Counted from the stretch's first letter, positions 24,821 to 33,137 are shown. The stretch: 40,132 nucleotides of DNA from an uncultured Prevotellaceae bacterium (GCA_947166655.1 CAMVFC010000015.1:1-40132); one strand, 5' to 3'. The notes: generated by a model from the letters alone, not told the origin. Program-made: numbers and translations.

Positions 24821-25099
24821 ATGAAAGCAATCACCCAAGTCACCACCCTCCTACTCTCCAGCCTGCTGGCCCTGCTGGGCTTCGGCGGTTGCCGCTCTGC
24901 CAAAAAGGCACAGCGCGAGATGGAAGCAGAACAGCAGCGTATGGACAGCATTGCCCGTGCCGACTGGGAACGGCAAGAGCAAGAGAAAGCCATGAGGCAG
25001 CGGCAAAAAGAGATTGAGGAGCGAAGGGCACGCGGCAATGAGATTCGCGTTCTCTACGGGCCGCCACCCAGTCGCTACATCAAGGACATTGACAAGTGA
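24821..25099 (+). CDS. second small lipoprotein with LYGPP motif
   Basis: The 92-residue protein has a signal peptide with a lipobox ending at Cys24 (GFGGC). Then comes a long charged helix rich in Gln, Glu and Arg (about 28-72, with EAEQQRMDSIARADWERQEQ), and RVLYGPPPSRY (residues 76-86) near the end. The tetrapeptide context LYGPP is shared with the lipoprotein on the other side of the radical SAM gene, so both may be substrates of it. The gene is 38 nt after the radical SAM gene and 3 nt before dinB. Confidence 0.78.
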   Translation: MKAITQVTTLLLSSLLALLGFGGCRSAKKAQREMEAEQQRMDSIARADWERQEQEKAMRQRQKEIEERRARGNEIRVLYGPPPSRYIKDIDK

Positions 25100-25102
25100 G
25101 CA

Positions 25103-26242
25103 ATGGCCGCTGAGTTACGCCGCATCATCCATGTGGATATGGATGCTTTTTTTGCCAGCGTGGAGCAACGTGACTTCCCCGAGTTGCGCGGCAAGCCCTT
25201 GGCTGTGGGCTACGACGGCCCGCGAGGCGTGGTGGCCACGGCCAGCTACGAGGCTCGACGCTTCGGCGTCCACTCCGCACAAGCCATCCTGACTGCCAAA
25301 CGTCTTTGCCCGAAACTCGTCATCGTGCCTGGGCGCTACGCCGTTTACAAAGAGGTGTCAGCGGCCATGCACGCAATCTTCCACGAATACACCGACCTCA
25401 TCGAGCCTATCTCGCTGGATGAGGCTTTTCTTGACGTTACGCAGAACAAGAAAGACATGGAGCTGGCCGTGGACATTGCCCGCGAGATTAAAGTAAAGAT
25501 ACGCGAGCAGTTGCACCTGACGGCTTCCGCCGGCGTCTCTTACAATAAGTTTCTGGCCAAGATAGCATCGGACCAACGCAAGCCCGACGGGCTCACCGTG
25601 ATTCACCCCGACCGCGCACAGTCGTTCATCGACACACTGCGCATCGAGAAATTCTGGGGTGTCGGCCCCCGGACGGCAGAGCAGATGCACCGCCTCGGCA
25701 TCTTCACCGGCAAGGATCTGCGAAGCAAATCACAAGCCTATCTGGCCGAACGTTTCGGCAAGATGGGCGCTATACTGTACGGCTTTGCGCGGGGCATTGA
25801 TCCGCGTCCCGTCGTGACGGAATGGAAGCGCAAGAGCGTCAGTTGCGAACATACTTTCGAGCACGACCTGAGCGACTGGGAAGCGCTGGACGAACGCTTG
25901 CACGTCTGCGCCGATGACTTGGCACGCCGACTCACGCGGGCCGACTTCCATGGGCAGACACTGACGCTGAAAGTAAAATTCTTCGATTTCAACATCATCA
26001 CACGCAGCCTGACACTCGCCGCCACCATCCCCGCCGACGCAGCAGTACTTCTGCCATTGGCACGCAGGTTGCTGCACGAAGCCAATCCTGCCCTGCGGCC
26101 CGTGCGCCTGCTGGGACTGGGCGTCAGCTATGCCGGCAGCCAGGAACAACGCGGCGAGGAAGGCATTCAGCTGGAATTTGACTTTTGGCAGAAAAAAGAA
26201 ACTGACGCTCACGTCGCAGAGCAGGGAAGCCGCAACTCCTGA
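25103..26242 (+). CDS. dinB: DNA polymerase IV (Y family)
   Basis: The 379-residue polymerase copies damaged templates. HVDMDAFFASVEQ holds the catalytic Asp12 (and Asp14), and ISLDEAFLDVT holds Asp106-Glu107. YEARRFGVHS and the helix-hairpin-helix FWGVGPRTAEQMHRLG are present, and the little finger fills about 240-345. The end QLEFDFWQ (about 360-366) resembles a beta-clamp binding motif. It starts 3 nt after the second lipoprotein gene, an unusual partner for a repair polymerase. There is no visible LexA-like site. Confidence 0.95.
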   Translation: MAAELRRIIHVDMDAFFASVEQRDFPELRGKPLAVGYDGPRGVVATASYEARRFGVHSAQAILTAKRLCPKLVIVPGRYAVYKEVSAAMHAIFHEYTDLIEPISLDEAFLDVTQNKKDMELAVDIAREIKVKIREQLHLTASAGVSYNKFLAKIASDQRKPDGLTVIHPDRAQSFIDTLRIEKFWGVGPRTAEQMHRLGIFTGKDLRSKSQAYLAERFGKMGAILYGFARGIDPRPVVTEWKRKSVSCEHTFEHDLSDWEALDERLHVCADDLARRLTRADFHGQTLTLKVKFFDFNIITRSLTLAATIPADAAVLLPLARRLLHEANPALRPVRLLGLGVSYAGSQEQRGEEGIQLEFDFWQKKETDAHVAEQGSRNS

Positions 26243-26303
26243 CCATGTCACTCCCTTTGAATCAAGACTTTACACACATTCACTCAACACTCCCTTCTCC
26301 ATC

Positions 26304-26589
26304 GCTCAAAGCTCCCAAGACTTTTGCTCAAAACTCTCAACACTTTTGCTCAAAACTCCAAAGACTTTTGCTCAAAACTCTCAACACTTTTGCCCAAAAC
26401 TCTCAACACTTTTGCCCAAAACTCCAAAGACTTTTGCTCGACACGCCCAAGACTTCTGCTCAACACGCCCAACAATTCTGAACGACACGTCCAACACTTC
26501 TGCTCAACACGCCCAACACTTTTGTTTGTTCCATCACGATGGAATGATGGTTCCATCACGATGGAACGATGGTTCCATCACGATGGAAC
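26304..26589 (+). repeat. 22-bp-period tandem array of 13 units without indel
   Basis: Units start at 26304, 26326, 26348 and so on to 26568, exactly 13 x 22 bp. Units 1-6 are of the type CAAAACTCTCAACACTTTT, units 7-10 of the type GACACGCCCAAGACTT, and units 11-13 carry GTTCCATCACGATGGAAC, an almost perfect 18-bp palindrome. CAAAA and TTTTG also give units 1-6 weak dyad symmetry. The array begins 62 nt past the dinB stop, in its direction, between two convergent genes. Frames through it are not coding because 22 is not a multiple of 3. Function unknown. Confidence 0.92.
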
Positions 26590-27197
26590 AAACCCCTATG
26601 TTTGCCGTCCCGACCTGCTGCGCTTATGATGAGAAGACAATACGCCCATGAAATACGCTTCATTTCCAGATGTATAGCTTATTCATAAAGATGCTATTTT
26701 CCTGTTTTTTCCGCATCATTCGGCATTAACTTCTATATAAGTAAAAAAATCCTCTTCCGATACGGTGCTGACGACTTAGGGAAAACGGCAGGTTACGCTG
26801 AGCGTGCGGCAGAGTCTGGGCTTGTTTCTTTCCAGGCGACGCCCACGAAAGGACACAAGCCCGTAGCACGACAATTCGAAAAGGATTTGAGGCGAGCGCA
26901 ATGACAGCATCAGAAAAAAGCAACTGCCGCTCTCCTCACAGAGAATGGCAGCTGTAACTCACAAAGCTCAAAGAGCAATTAAGAGAATGCTAGGCTTTGT
27001 TCGTTTCTCAAAAGAAGAGGTGTCTCACGACAACCCGTCTTTCATTAACCTTAAATCTAATACCATGAAAAACACGCTACAAAAGTAGAAATTTCTCGCA
27101 AGCGTGCTTAATAAGTTGTTCACTTTTTCTTCTGTGTTTACAGTTCTTTAACACAAAGACAGCCTCGACGTGCACCCGTTAACATCTGTTAAGCGTT
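26590..27197. other. intergenic region, convergent ends of dinB and the methyltransferase gene
   Basis: It holds a minus-strand terminator (26913-26954), a second possible hairpin with T-tract on the minus strand (27067-27103, CACGCT/AGCGTG then TTTTTC), and a start-like stretch ACCATGAAAAACACGC at 27061 that stops after seven codons. No intact gene is supported. Confidence 0.5.
26913..26954 (-). terminator. intrinsic terminator downstream of the methyltransferase unit
   Basis: On the minus strand CAGCTGCC pairs with GGCAGTTG (one G-U pair), with a further six pairs inside after one mismatch, and a run CTTTTTTC follows. It is about 240 nt beyond the stop at 27198. Confidence 0.6.
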
Positions 27198-28379
27198 TTA
27201 ATCCACGTATAAGACCAAACCCTTCAGGTATTCACCCTCTGGGTGATAGATATTAACAGGATGGTCGGCCGGTTGGTGTAACTGATGCAAAATGCGGACA
27301 TTACGACCGCTCTGTGCTGCTGCAGTGAAGACCGCCGTGCGGAACTGGTCCTTCGACACAGCCTGCGAACAAGAGAACGTAAAGAGCAATCCGCCCGGTG
27401 CAATCTTCTCGAAAGCACGGGCATTCAGGCGAATGTATCCTTTCAGGGCATTGCGCAGTGCATCCTTATGTTTGGCGAAAGCCGGCGGGTCGAGAATGAT
27501 GAGGTCATAGGCGGCATCGCCCATCTGCTGCAGATAGCGGAAGGCATCTTCGGCAAATGCCTGATGACGCTGGTCGCCGGGGAAATTGAGAGCTATGTTA
27601 TCGTTGACGAGGTCGACGGCCTTCGCCGAACTGTCTACGGAATGGACCAGGCGAGCCCCACCGCGCATAGCATAGACAGAGAAGCCACCCGTGTAGCAAA
27701 ACATATTCAGCACGCTGCGTCCGCCGGCATAGCGTTCCAGCAAGCTACGGTTGTCGCGCTGGTCTACAAAGAAGCCTGTCTTCTGGCCCCGAAGCCAGTC
27801 TATATGGAAGCGAAGGCCGTTCTCGACGGCCACATCGTCGGCATCGCCGCCCAGCAGGAAGCCATTCTCCTGGCCGAGTCCGGCCTTGAACGGGAGCGTG
27901 GTCTCACTCTTATAGAAGATGTGACGGAGAGCGGTGCCCATCACCTCTTTCAGCGCCTGGGCAACGTCGTGACGGCAAAGGTGCATGCCCACGCTATGGG
28001 CTTGCATGACAGCCGTGGCACCATAGATGTCAATGACCAAACCTGGCAGACAGTCGCCCTCGCCGTGCACAAGGCGGAAGGTGTTGTGATCGGGACGCCC
28101 GACCAGGCCGATGCTTCGACGGACATCCAAAGCCGTGGAGAGACGGCGATGCCAGAAAGCAGCGTCGATGGGTTCGTCGATGAAAGAGAGGACACGTACG
28201 GCTATGCTGCCCACCTGCCAATGGCCGATGGCTATGAAATCTCCATCAGCCGTGAACACTCGCACCAAGTCGCCCTCTTGAGGCTGACCTTCGAGATGAT
28301 GGACGGCACCCGAAAAAATCCAGGGATGAAAACGGCGGAGCGACTCGTCCTTGCCGCGTTTAAGATACAGATGAATCAT
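27198..28379 (-). CDS. rlmI: class I SAM-dependent rRNA (cytosine-C5)-methyltransferase, RlmI-like
   Basis: The 393-residue enzyme has an N-terminal PUA domain (about 1-75, MIHLYLKRGKDESLRRFHPW), a linker with a beta-hairpin, and a Rossmann-fold methyltransferase with the SAM motif VLNMFCYTGGFSVYAM (about 216-231), VHSVDSS, and IILDPPAFAK (about 290-299). Catalytic Cys is in FSCSQAV. RlmI methylates C1962 of 23S rRNA in E. coli; the Bacteroidetes members are similar in length (about 393-396). It overlaps the exonuclease gene by 20 nt. Confidence 0.92.
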   Translation of the reverse strand: MIHLYLKRGKDESLRRFHPWIFSGAVHHLEGQPQEGDLVRVFTADGDFIAIGHWQVGSIAVRVLSFIDEPIDAAFWHRRLSTALDVRRSIGLVGRPDHNTFRLVHGEGDCLPGLVIDIYGATAVMQAHSVGMHLCRHDVAQALKEVMGTALRHIFYKSETTLPFKAGLGQENGFLLGGDADDVAVENGLRFHIDWLRGQKTGFFVDQRDNRSLLERYAGGRSVLNMFCYTGGFSVYAMRGGARLVHSVDSSAKAVDLVNDNIALNFPGDQRHQAFAEDAFRYLQQMGDAAYDLIILDPPAFAKHKDALRNALKGYIRLNARAFEKIAPGGLLFTFSCSQAVSKDQFRTAVFTAAAQSGRNVRILHQLHQPADHPVNIYHPEGEYLKGLVLYVD

Positions 28380-29004
28380 GCTGTGTAGACTCAGAGTTTT
28401 TAATCAACCGATAATCACGAGTGGCCAAGAGGCGTGTGACCTCATCGTAGAGCTGCAGACAGGCCCAGGCGTCGGTGGCGGCATAGCGTTTCTGCGACTC
28501 GGTGAGCGTGTCTGCCTCCCAGTTGGTGAGGCGTTGGTTCTTGGAGATTTTCTGCCCGAAGAAGTTGGCATAGAGCTTTTGCAGACTCATATCCTCGACT
28601 TGAAGCTTCTTGACATAGTCTTGCAGGTCGAGATAGTTGGTCGGCTGAAAAGGCGTCCGGCGCTGCAACTGTCCCCAGTCGTCGTGGAGAGAGAGGCCGA
28701 CCTTCTGCACAGAGCCATCGGTGAACAGGCGCACGATCGCCGGAATCAGCCCGATGTGGTTCAGTCGGAACAGGAAACAGGTGTCGGGCGTGGACACCTG
28801 CAGAAGAGCTACAGGGTTCATGCCGCCTGGGCGGAAATTGGGGCGCGTCTCGGTGTCGATGCCCAGACGCGGGAACGTCAGCAGATAGTCAACGGCACGG
28901 CGCGCCTCGCCCTCGCTCTGAATGACGATGACACGCCCCTTGAAGAGCACAGGAGGGAGAGAAGCGATAGCCTGCTTGTCGTATTTCTGATAAATCAGTT
29001 TCAC
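28360..29004 (-). CDS. DEDDy-type 3'-5' exonuclease (RNase D-like)
   Basis: The 214-residue protein starts at GTG 29004, giving (M)KLIYQKYDKQ. A longer frame to ATG 29052 would start inside the promoter box, so it is rejected. It has LGIDTETRP (first Asp and Glu, about 52-57), GLSLHDDWGQL (second Asp near 113), and KRYAATDAWACLQLYD (Tyr and Asp near 183-187), the DEDDy pattern. It is a single exonuclease domain without HRDC. DNA or RNA as substrate cannot be told. It is the first gene of the unit with the methyltransferase. Confidence 0.85.
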   Translation of the reverse strand: MKLIYQKYDKQAIASLPPVLFKGRVIVIQSEGEARRAVDYLLTFPRLGIDTETRPNFRPGGMNPVALLQVSTPDTCFLFRLNHIGLIPAIVRLFTDGSVQKVGLSLHDDWGQLQRRTPFQPTNYLDLQDYVKKLQVEDMSLQKLYANFFGQKISKNQRLTNWEADTLTESQKRYAATDAWACLQLYDEVTRLLATRDYRLIKNSESTQHDSSVS

Positions 29005-29049
29005 ACGAAATAATGAATTAAGGTGAGGGAAAGACCCGCATTTGGCGTG

Positions 29050-29057
29050 CAAAAGTA
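29050..29057 (-). promoter_or_regulatory. Bacteroidetes -7 box (TACTTTTG) of the exonuclease gene
   Basis: The minus strand reads TACTTTTG 46 nt before the GTG start. Its position decides for the GTG at 29004. Confidence 0.7.
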
Positions 29058-29110
29058 GTGTTTTTCTCGAAAAAAAGGGAAGAAAGTGTGCAAAAGTTCG
29101 CGAAAATGAC

Positions 29111-29118
29111 TAATTTTG
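29111..29118 (+). promoter_or_regulatory. Bacteroidetes -7 box (TAATTTTG) of ftsK
   Basis: TAATTTTG lies 27 nt before the ftsK ATG, giving a leader of only about 20 nt. It is divergent from the box at 29050. Confidence 0.65.
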
Positions 29119-29144
29119 CAGCGGAATAAGGAATAGAAAGCTAT

Positions 29145-31748
29145 ATGACACCCTCTAAAACGAAGAAGACACCGCGCCGGCGAGTGGCCAAATCTGCTGT
29201 TACGCCTGCTGCGGAGGAATCCATACAGTTCCGCCTCACCGATGCGCTGCGCGGCGACAAAGACGACCCCATCGACCGCAAGGAAGGCATTCGCATCGCG
29301 CTGGGAGTGGCGATGCTGGCGCTGGCAGCCTTTACGCTGCTGAGTCTGGTGTCGCACCTCTTCACAGGAGGTGAGGACCAGAAAATCCTACAAGACACCT
29401 ACGACGGATCGGCACAGAACTGGACCGGATACCTGGGAGCGTGGTGGAGTAACTATTGGATTACAGAGAACTTCGGTTTCGGAGCCTTCTTCCTGCCCTT
29501 CTTTCTTTCCGCCGTGGCGCTGAAGTTGACTGGCGTTTACCACATTCGCCTCTGGAAGTGGTTCGTCAACATCATCTTCCTCACCTGCTGGGTCAGCATG
29601 GCATCGGCCTTTTTCCTTACGAATACCTTTGCCGACAACCCTGCCATCAGCTATATCAGCCCCGGTGGCAATCATGGGCAGCACCTCGTGGGTACTTTCG
29701 AAGGCATTATCGGCCCCGTAGGCACCTTCTTCGTCATCCTGCTGTCGCTGCTGGCCTACCTCTCGTACCTCAGTGCCGAGACCATACGCATCATCAAGAT
29801 GCTACTTCGCCCGCAGCAGCTTGCCCGCGACATTCGCGAACGCTATCCCATCCTCTCGCGCATCGTCGCTTTCTTCCATCACCCCAAGAGTGAAGAAAAC
29901 ACAGAGGACACCGAGGGCGACATCACAGCCTCGCAGGAAAGGAACCTCTCCAGCGAAGAAGAGGAAGAAGAGGATGACAGCATTCCCTATGCTACCGTTG
30001 CTGAAGACAAAGCAGACACTCCGAGCAACGTCATCGAGCTCACGACAGAGACGACTCCAACCGAAAAGCCGGCCCAGGCAAGCGATGTCGCCGCACAGGA
30101 TGACTCGTGGATCACCGCAGCCACGGGCGACGAGCCTGCCGCCGACAAGCCTGCCGAGACGCCCGCCACGGAGTTCACCATCGAGACACCCGCAGAAGAG
30201 GAGATGGCCGACGAAGACCACGAGAAAGCACTCGAGCCCTACGACCCGAAACTCGATCTCGAAAACTACCACTACCCCACCCTCGACCTGCTGATGCACT
30301 ACGACGTCGACCCGCGTGCCACCATCGACATGGAGGAGCAGACCAAGAACAAGGACCAGATCGTGAACGTGCTGCACAACTTCGGTGTCAGCATCTCCAG
30401 CATCAAGGCTACCGTGGGGCCCACCATCACCCTCTATGAAATCACGCCGGCTCCGGGCGTACGAATCTCTAAAATCCGTAACCTCGAGGACGACATCGCA
30501 CTCTCGCTGTCGGCGCTCGGCATACGTATCATTGCCCCCATCCCTGGCAAGGGCACCATCGGCATCGAGGTGCCGAACGCCAAGCCACAGATTGTCTCCA
30601 TGGAGAGCATTCTCAACAGCAAGAAGTTCCAGGAGACAACCATGGAGCTGCCCATGGCGCTGGGCAAGACCATCACGAACGAAGTGTTTATGGCCGACTT
30701 GGCCAAGATGCCACACCTGCTCGTGGCAGGTGCCACCGGACAGGGTAAGTCGGTAGGACTGAATGCCATCATCACCTCGCTCCTTTACAAAAAGCATCCT
30801 GCCGAGCTGAAGTTCGTCATGGTGGACCCGAAGAAGGTGGAATTCCCCATCTACTCACCCATCGTCAACCATTTCCTCGCACAGATAGAGGACGAAAACG
30901 ACGAGCCCATCATCACCGACGTCCAGAAGGTCATTAACACCCTCAAGAGCCTCTGTGTGGAAATGGATACGCGCTACGACTTATTAAAGAAAGCGCGCGC
31001 GCGTAATATTAAGGAATACAACGAGAAGTTCAAATCTCGTCAGCTCAACCCTGCCAACGGGCATAAGTTCCTGCCCTACATCGTTGTCATCATCGACGAG
31101 TTCGGCGATCTCATCATGACAGCAGGCAAAGAGATCGAGCTGCCCATCGCTCGTATCGCCCAGCTGGCACGCGCCGTGGGAATGCACATGATCATCGCCA
31201 CGCAACGCCCCACCACAAACATCATCACCGGAACCATCAAGGCTAACTTCCCCGCCCGCATGGCCTTCAAGGTCAGTTCCATGATCGACTCGCGCACCAT
31301 CCTCGACCGCCCGGGGGCCAACCAACTCATCGGTAAGGGCGACATGCTTTTCCTGGCCGGCAGCGAACCTGTCCGCCTGCAGTGTGCCTTCGTAGACACG
31401 CCCGAGGTGGAACGCATCGCCAACTACATCGCCACTCAACAGGGTTACACCCAGCCGTTCGCCTTACCGCGTCCGCCGATGGAGGATGCCGGCGGAAGTG
31501 CCAACGATGTCGACATGACGCACCTCGACCCGATGTTTGCCGAAGCCGCAAAGCTCATCGTCAGTTCACAGCAAGGGTCTACCAGCATGATTCAACGTAA
31601 GTTCTCCATTGGCTTCAACCGTGCCGGTCGACTCATGGATCAGCTTGAACGCGCCGGTATTGTCGGCCCGTCGCAAGGGGCAAAGCCGCGAGAGGTGCTC
31701 ATCCAAGACGAGCTCTCCCTGGAAATGTTACTCAACAATATGGGATAA
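29145..31748 (+). CDS. ftsK: DNA translocase FtsK
   Basis: The 867-residue protein pumps DNA at the division septum for chromosome segregation. Residues about 50-240 hold about four membrane helices (LGVAMLALAAFTLLSLVSH, FGFGAFFLPFFLSAVALKL and two more). An acidic, Pro/Ala/Thr-rich linker (about 245-370) has EEEEEEDD. The motor starts near 380. Walker A is GATGQGKS at 529-536 and Walker B is IVVIIDEFGD with Asp651. The C-terminal gamma domain (about 790-867, SMIQRKFSIGFNRAGRLMDQ) should read the polar DNA guide sequences. Its own promoter and a strong terminator frame it as a single-gene unit. Confidence 0.97.
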   Translation: MTPSKTKKTPRRRVAKSAVTPAAEESIQFRLTDALRGDKDDPIDRKEGIRIALGVAMLALAAFTLLSLVSHLFTGGEDQKILQDTYDGSAQNWTGYLGAWWSNYWITENFGFGAFFLPFFLSAVALKLTGVYHIRLWKWFVNIIFLTCWVSMASAFFLTNTFADNPAISYISPGGNHGQHLVGTFEGIIGPVGTFFVILLSLLAYLSYLSAETIRIIKMLLRPQQLARDIRERYPILSRIVAFFHHPKSEENTEDTEGDITASQERNLSSEEEEEEDDSIPYATVAEDKADTPSNVIELTTETTPTEKPAQASDVAAQDDSWITAATGDEPAADKPAETPATEFTIETPAEEEMADEDHEKALEPYDPKLDLENYHYPTLDLLMHYDVDPRATIDMEEQTKNKDQIVNVLHNFGVSISSIKATVGPTITLYEITPAPGVRISKIRNLEDDIALSLSALGIRIIAPIPGKGTIGIEVPNAKPQIVSMESILNSKKFQETTMELPMALGKTITNEVFMADLAKMPHLLVAGATGQGKSVGLNAIITSLLYKKHPAELKFVMVDPKKVEFPIYSPIVNHFLAQIEDENDEPIITDVQKVINTLKSLCVEMDTRYDLLKKARARNIKEYNEKFKSRQLNPANGHKFLPYIVVIIDEFGDLIMTAGKEIELPIARIAQLARAVGMHMIIATQRPTTNIITGTIKANFPARMAFKVSSMIDSRTILDRPGANQLIGKGDMLFLAGSEPVRLQCAFVDTPEVERIANYIATQQGYTQPFALPRPPMEDAGGSANDVDMTHLDPMFAEAAKLIVSSQQGSTSMIQRKFSIGFNRAGRLMDQLERAGIVGPSQGAKPREVLIQDELSLEMLLNNMG

Positions 31749-31749
31749 G

Positions 31750-31789
31750 ACAAAGAACGAAGTCCGCATGTGCTGACTTCGTTCTTTGT
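31750..31789. terminator. bidirectional terminator between ftsK and the TRL gene
   Basis: ACAAAGAACGAAGTC (31750-31764) pairs perfectly with GACTTCGTTCTTTGT (31775-31789) around 10 nt: 15 bp with A and T flanks on both strands. It serves the ends of both converging genes. Confidence 0.92.
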
Positions 31790-31823
31790 TTACACTGCTT
31801 TCAGAGAATCTGTTTCTGTTCGC

Positions 31824-32123
31824 TTATTCGCCATAGACGCGGGTGGTGTGCTTGATAACGATCCCGAGGAAGACGCTCTGATCAATGTACTCCACCTGAG
31901 TCACATTCTTGATACCACCGTTCTCGGCAGCTTTCTGAATGTTGTTCTGCTCGCCCTTTGACGACCAGAGGCCAAGGATAATCGTGCTCTTGGCTTCACC
32001 CATCTTCTTTCCGATAGGTGCCTTTTCCGTCAAGGCTGCACCCGAATTAATAGTCACACAACTGCTCAGGCTGAGCATTGCGATAGCCGCCGACGCAACG
32101 AGGATAGACATTCTCTTTTTCAT
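31824..32123 (-). CDS. TRL-like lipoprotein
   Basis: The 99-residue protein has a lipoprotein signal ending at Cys22 (LSLSSC). The mature part fits the TRL-like family: GAALTEKAPIGKKMGEA, then LGLWSSKGEQNNIQKAAENGGI and a final strand with VEYIDQSVFLGIV. TRL proteins are named after tRNA-associated loci and are of unknown function, often in the outer membrane or periplasm. It has its own promoter and shares the terminator with ftsK. It splits ftsK from lolA and trxB, which I recall as neighbours in other Bacteroidales. Confidence 0.85.
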   Translation of the reverse strand: MKKRMSILVASAAIAMLSLSSCVTINSGAALTEKAPIGKKMGEAKSTIILGLWSSKGEQNNIQKAAENGGIKNVTQVEYIDQSVFLGIVIKHTTRVYGE

Positions 32124-32164
32124 AGTTCAATCAATCAAAGTGTTAATAAAAAGGTTTGTCGTTG

Positions 32165-32172
32165 CAAAGTTA
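32165..32172 (-). promoter_or_regulatory. Bacteroidetes -7 box (TAACTTTG) of the TRL gene
   Basis: The minus strand reads TAACTTTG 42 nt before the ATG. A TTTG lies 22 nt further upstream. Confidence 0.65.
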
Positions 32173-32242
32173 TTTATAAATACGGAAAAGAAACCAAAAA
32201 AACAGAAATATTTCACCTAAAGGCCTAAATTAATTTTAAATG

Positions 32243-32274
32243 TTTGGAGGCTTGGAGCTTTCGCATTATCTTTG
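32243..32274 (+). promoter_or_regulatory. Bacteroidetes promoter of the lolA-like gene
   Basis: TTTG (32243-32246), 20 nt, then TATCTTTG (32267-32274) match both boxes at the normal distance. The ATG follows 26 nt later. Confidence 0.8.
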
Positions 32275-32300
32275 CAACACAAATGTAAAACAGGAAAAAC

Positions 32301-32939
32301 ATGCGAAACAATAACAGGATTCTTATGCTTTGTCTGCTGATGGCCTTTTGCTCTTTCAGCGCCATCGCTCAGACGGCACGCGAAGTTCTTGACGCCACTG
32401 CGGCTCAGTTCAACAGCCGCGGCGGTGTCCGTACAAAGTTCAAAGCTACACAGTTCAGCGGCACGACGCCGCAGGACGAGGCCAGCGGCACGTTACTGCT
32501 CCGCGGACAACAGTTTCAGGTGAAGACGTCCGAGATGACCGTGTGGTATGACGGGCAGACTCAGTGGGCCATGCTCACGGGCTCGGGCGAGGTCAACGTC
32601 ACCGAACCCACCGAGGAGGAACGTGCAGCCATGAATCCGTCTGCACTACTCAGCGTTTACAAAAAAGGCTACTCGATGTCGCTGCGCAAGACATCACTGC
32701 GTGGCAAGGCGACCTTCGAGGTCCACCTGCGTTCCAAGAATAAGAAGGCTGTTTTCAGTGAAATCTATGTCGACGTAGAGCAAGGCACCTTCACACCGCT
32801 CTGTTTCCGCGCGAAGAAAGACGGCGACTGGATGCGCCTGTCCGTCTACGCCTTCCAGACAGGTGCCCAACTGCCAGATGCCACCTTCACCTTCCCGAAG
32901 AAAGACTACCCCAATGTAGAAGTCATAGACCTCCGATAG
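32301..32939 (+). CDS. LolA-like outer-membrane lipoprotein carrier
   Basis: The 212-residue protein has a signal peptide (about 1-24, FSAIAQ) and the LolA/LolB-like half-barrel: AREVLDATAAQFNSRGGVRTKF, SGTLLLRGQQFQVKTSEMTVWYDGQTQW, then a beta-rich C-terminus. LolA ferries lipoproteins across the periplasm. Bacteroidetes members are divergent and usually lie next to ftsK and trxB, as here. Whether it carries lipoproteins or acts in another way cannot be settled from sequence. Confidence 0.85.
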   Translation: MRNNNRILMLCLLMAFCSFSAIAQTAREVLDATAAQFNSRGGVRTKFKATQFSGTTPQDEASGTLLLRGQQFQVKTSEMTVWYDGQTQWAMLTGSGEVNVTEPTEEERAAMNPSALLSVYKKGYSMSLRKTSLRGKATFEVHLRSKNKKAVFSEIYVDVEQGTFTPLCFRAKKDGDWMRLSVYAFQTGAQLPDATFTFPKKDYPNVEVIDLR

Positions 32940-33053
32940 GCGAAGGATGCGTCTGAATGAACGACGTGTCTCGCTTCGCTCGGGGTGAGGAATGAAGAGT
33001 GAGGAATAAGAAATACTTTTGATGCCAGTATGCGTTTCAAGCCTTACAAGATA

Positions 33054-33137
33054 CTCTCTTCTTCAACCTTCACTCTTCACAAATAACAACAGTAACTTTT
33101 AGTTTTCACTTTTCACTCTTTCTCTCTTTCACTCTTT
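33054..33137. repeat. heptamer-like repeat tract before trxB
   Basis: The stretch is a pyrimidine-rich tract. On the minus strand it reads in 7-nt steps such as GTGAAAA, GTGAAAA, CTAAAAG and GTGAAGA, GTGAAGG, TTGAAGA. It ends exactly at the trxB start codon. A similar GAGGAATGAAGAGTGAGGAA lies at 32988. A possible -7 box TACTTTTG is at 33014-33021. Confidence 0.55.

Noticed and set aside
26304-26589. CRISPR array
   Set aside because: Units are contiguous with no unique spacers, and there are no cas genes in the window.
26130-26651. Frames of 78-173 codons through the dinB array
   Set aside because: A 22-bp step shifts the frame each unit. All three frames stay open only because the units lack stops, and the translations are repetitive.
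27285-28388. 367-codon plus-strand frame antisense to the RlmI-like gene
   Set aside because: It is a shadow; the opposite strand has complete PUA and methyltransferase motifs.
29802-30797. 331-codon minus-strand frame antisense to ftsK
   Set aside because: It is a shadow caused by codon bias, low in complexity and Gly/Val-rich.
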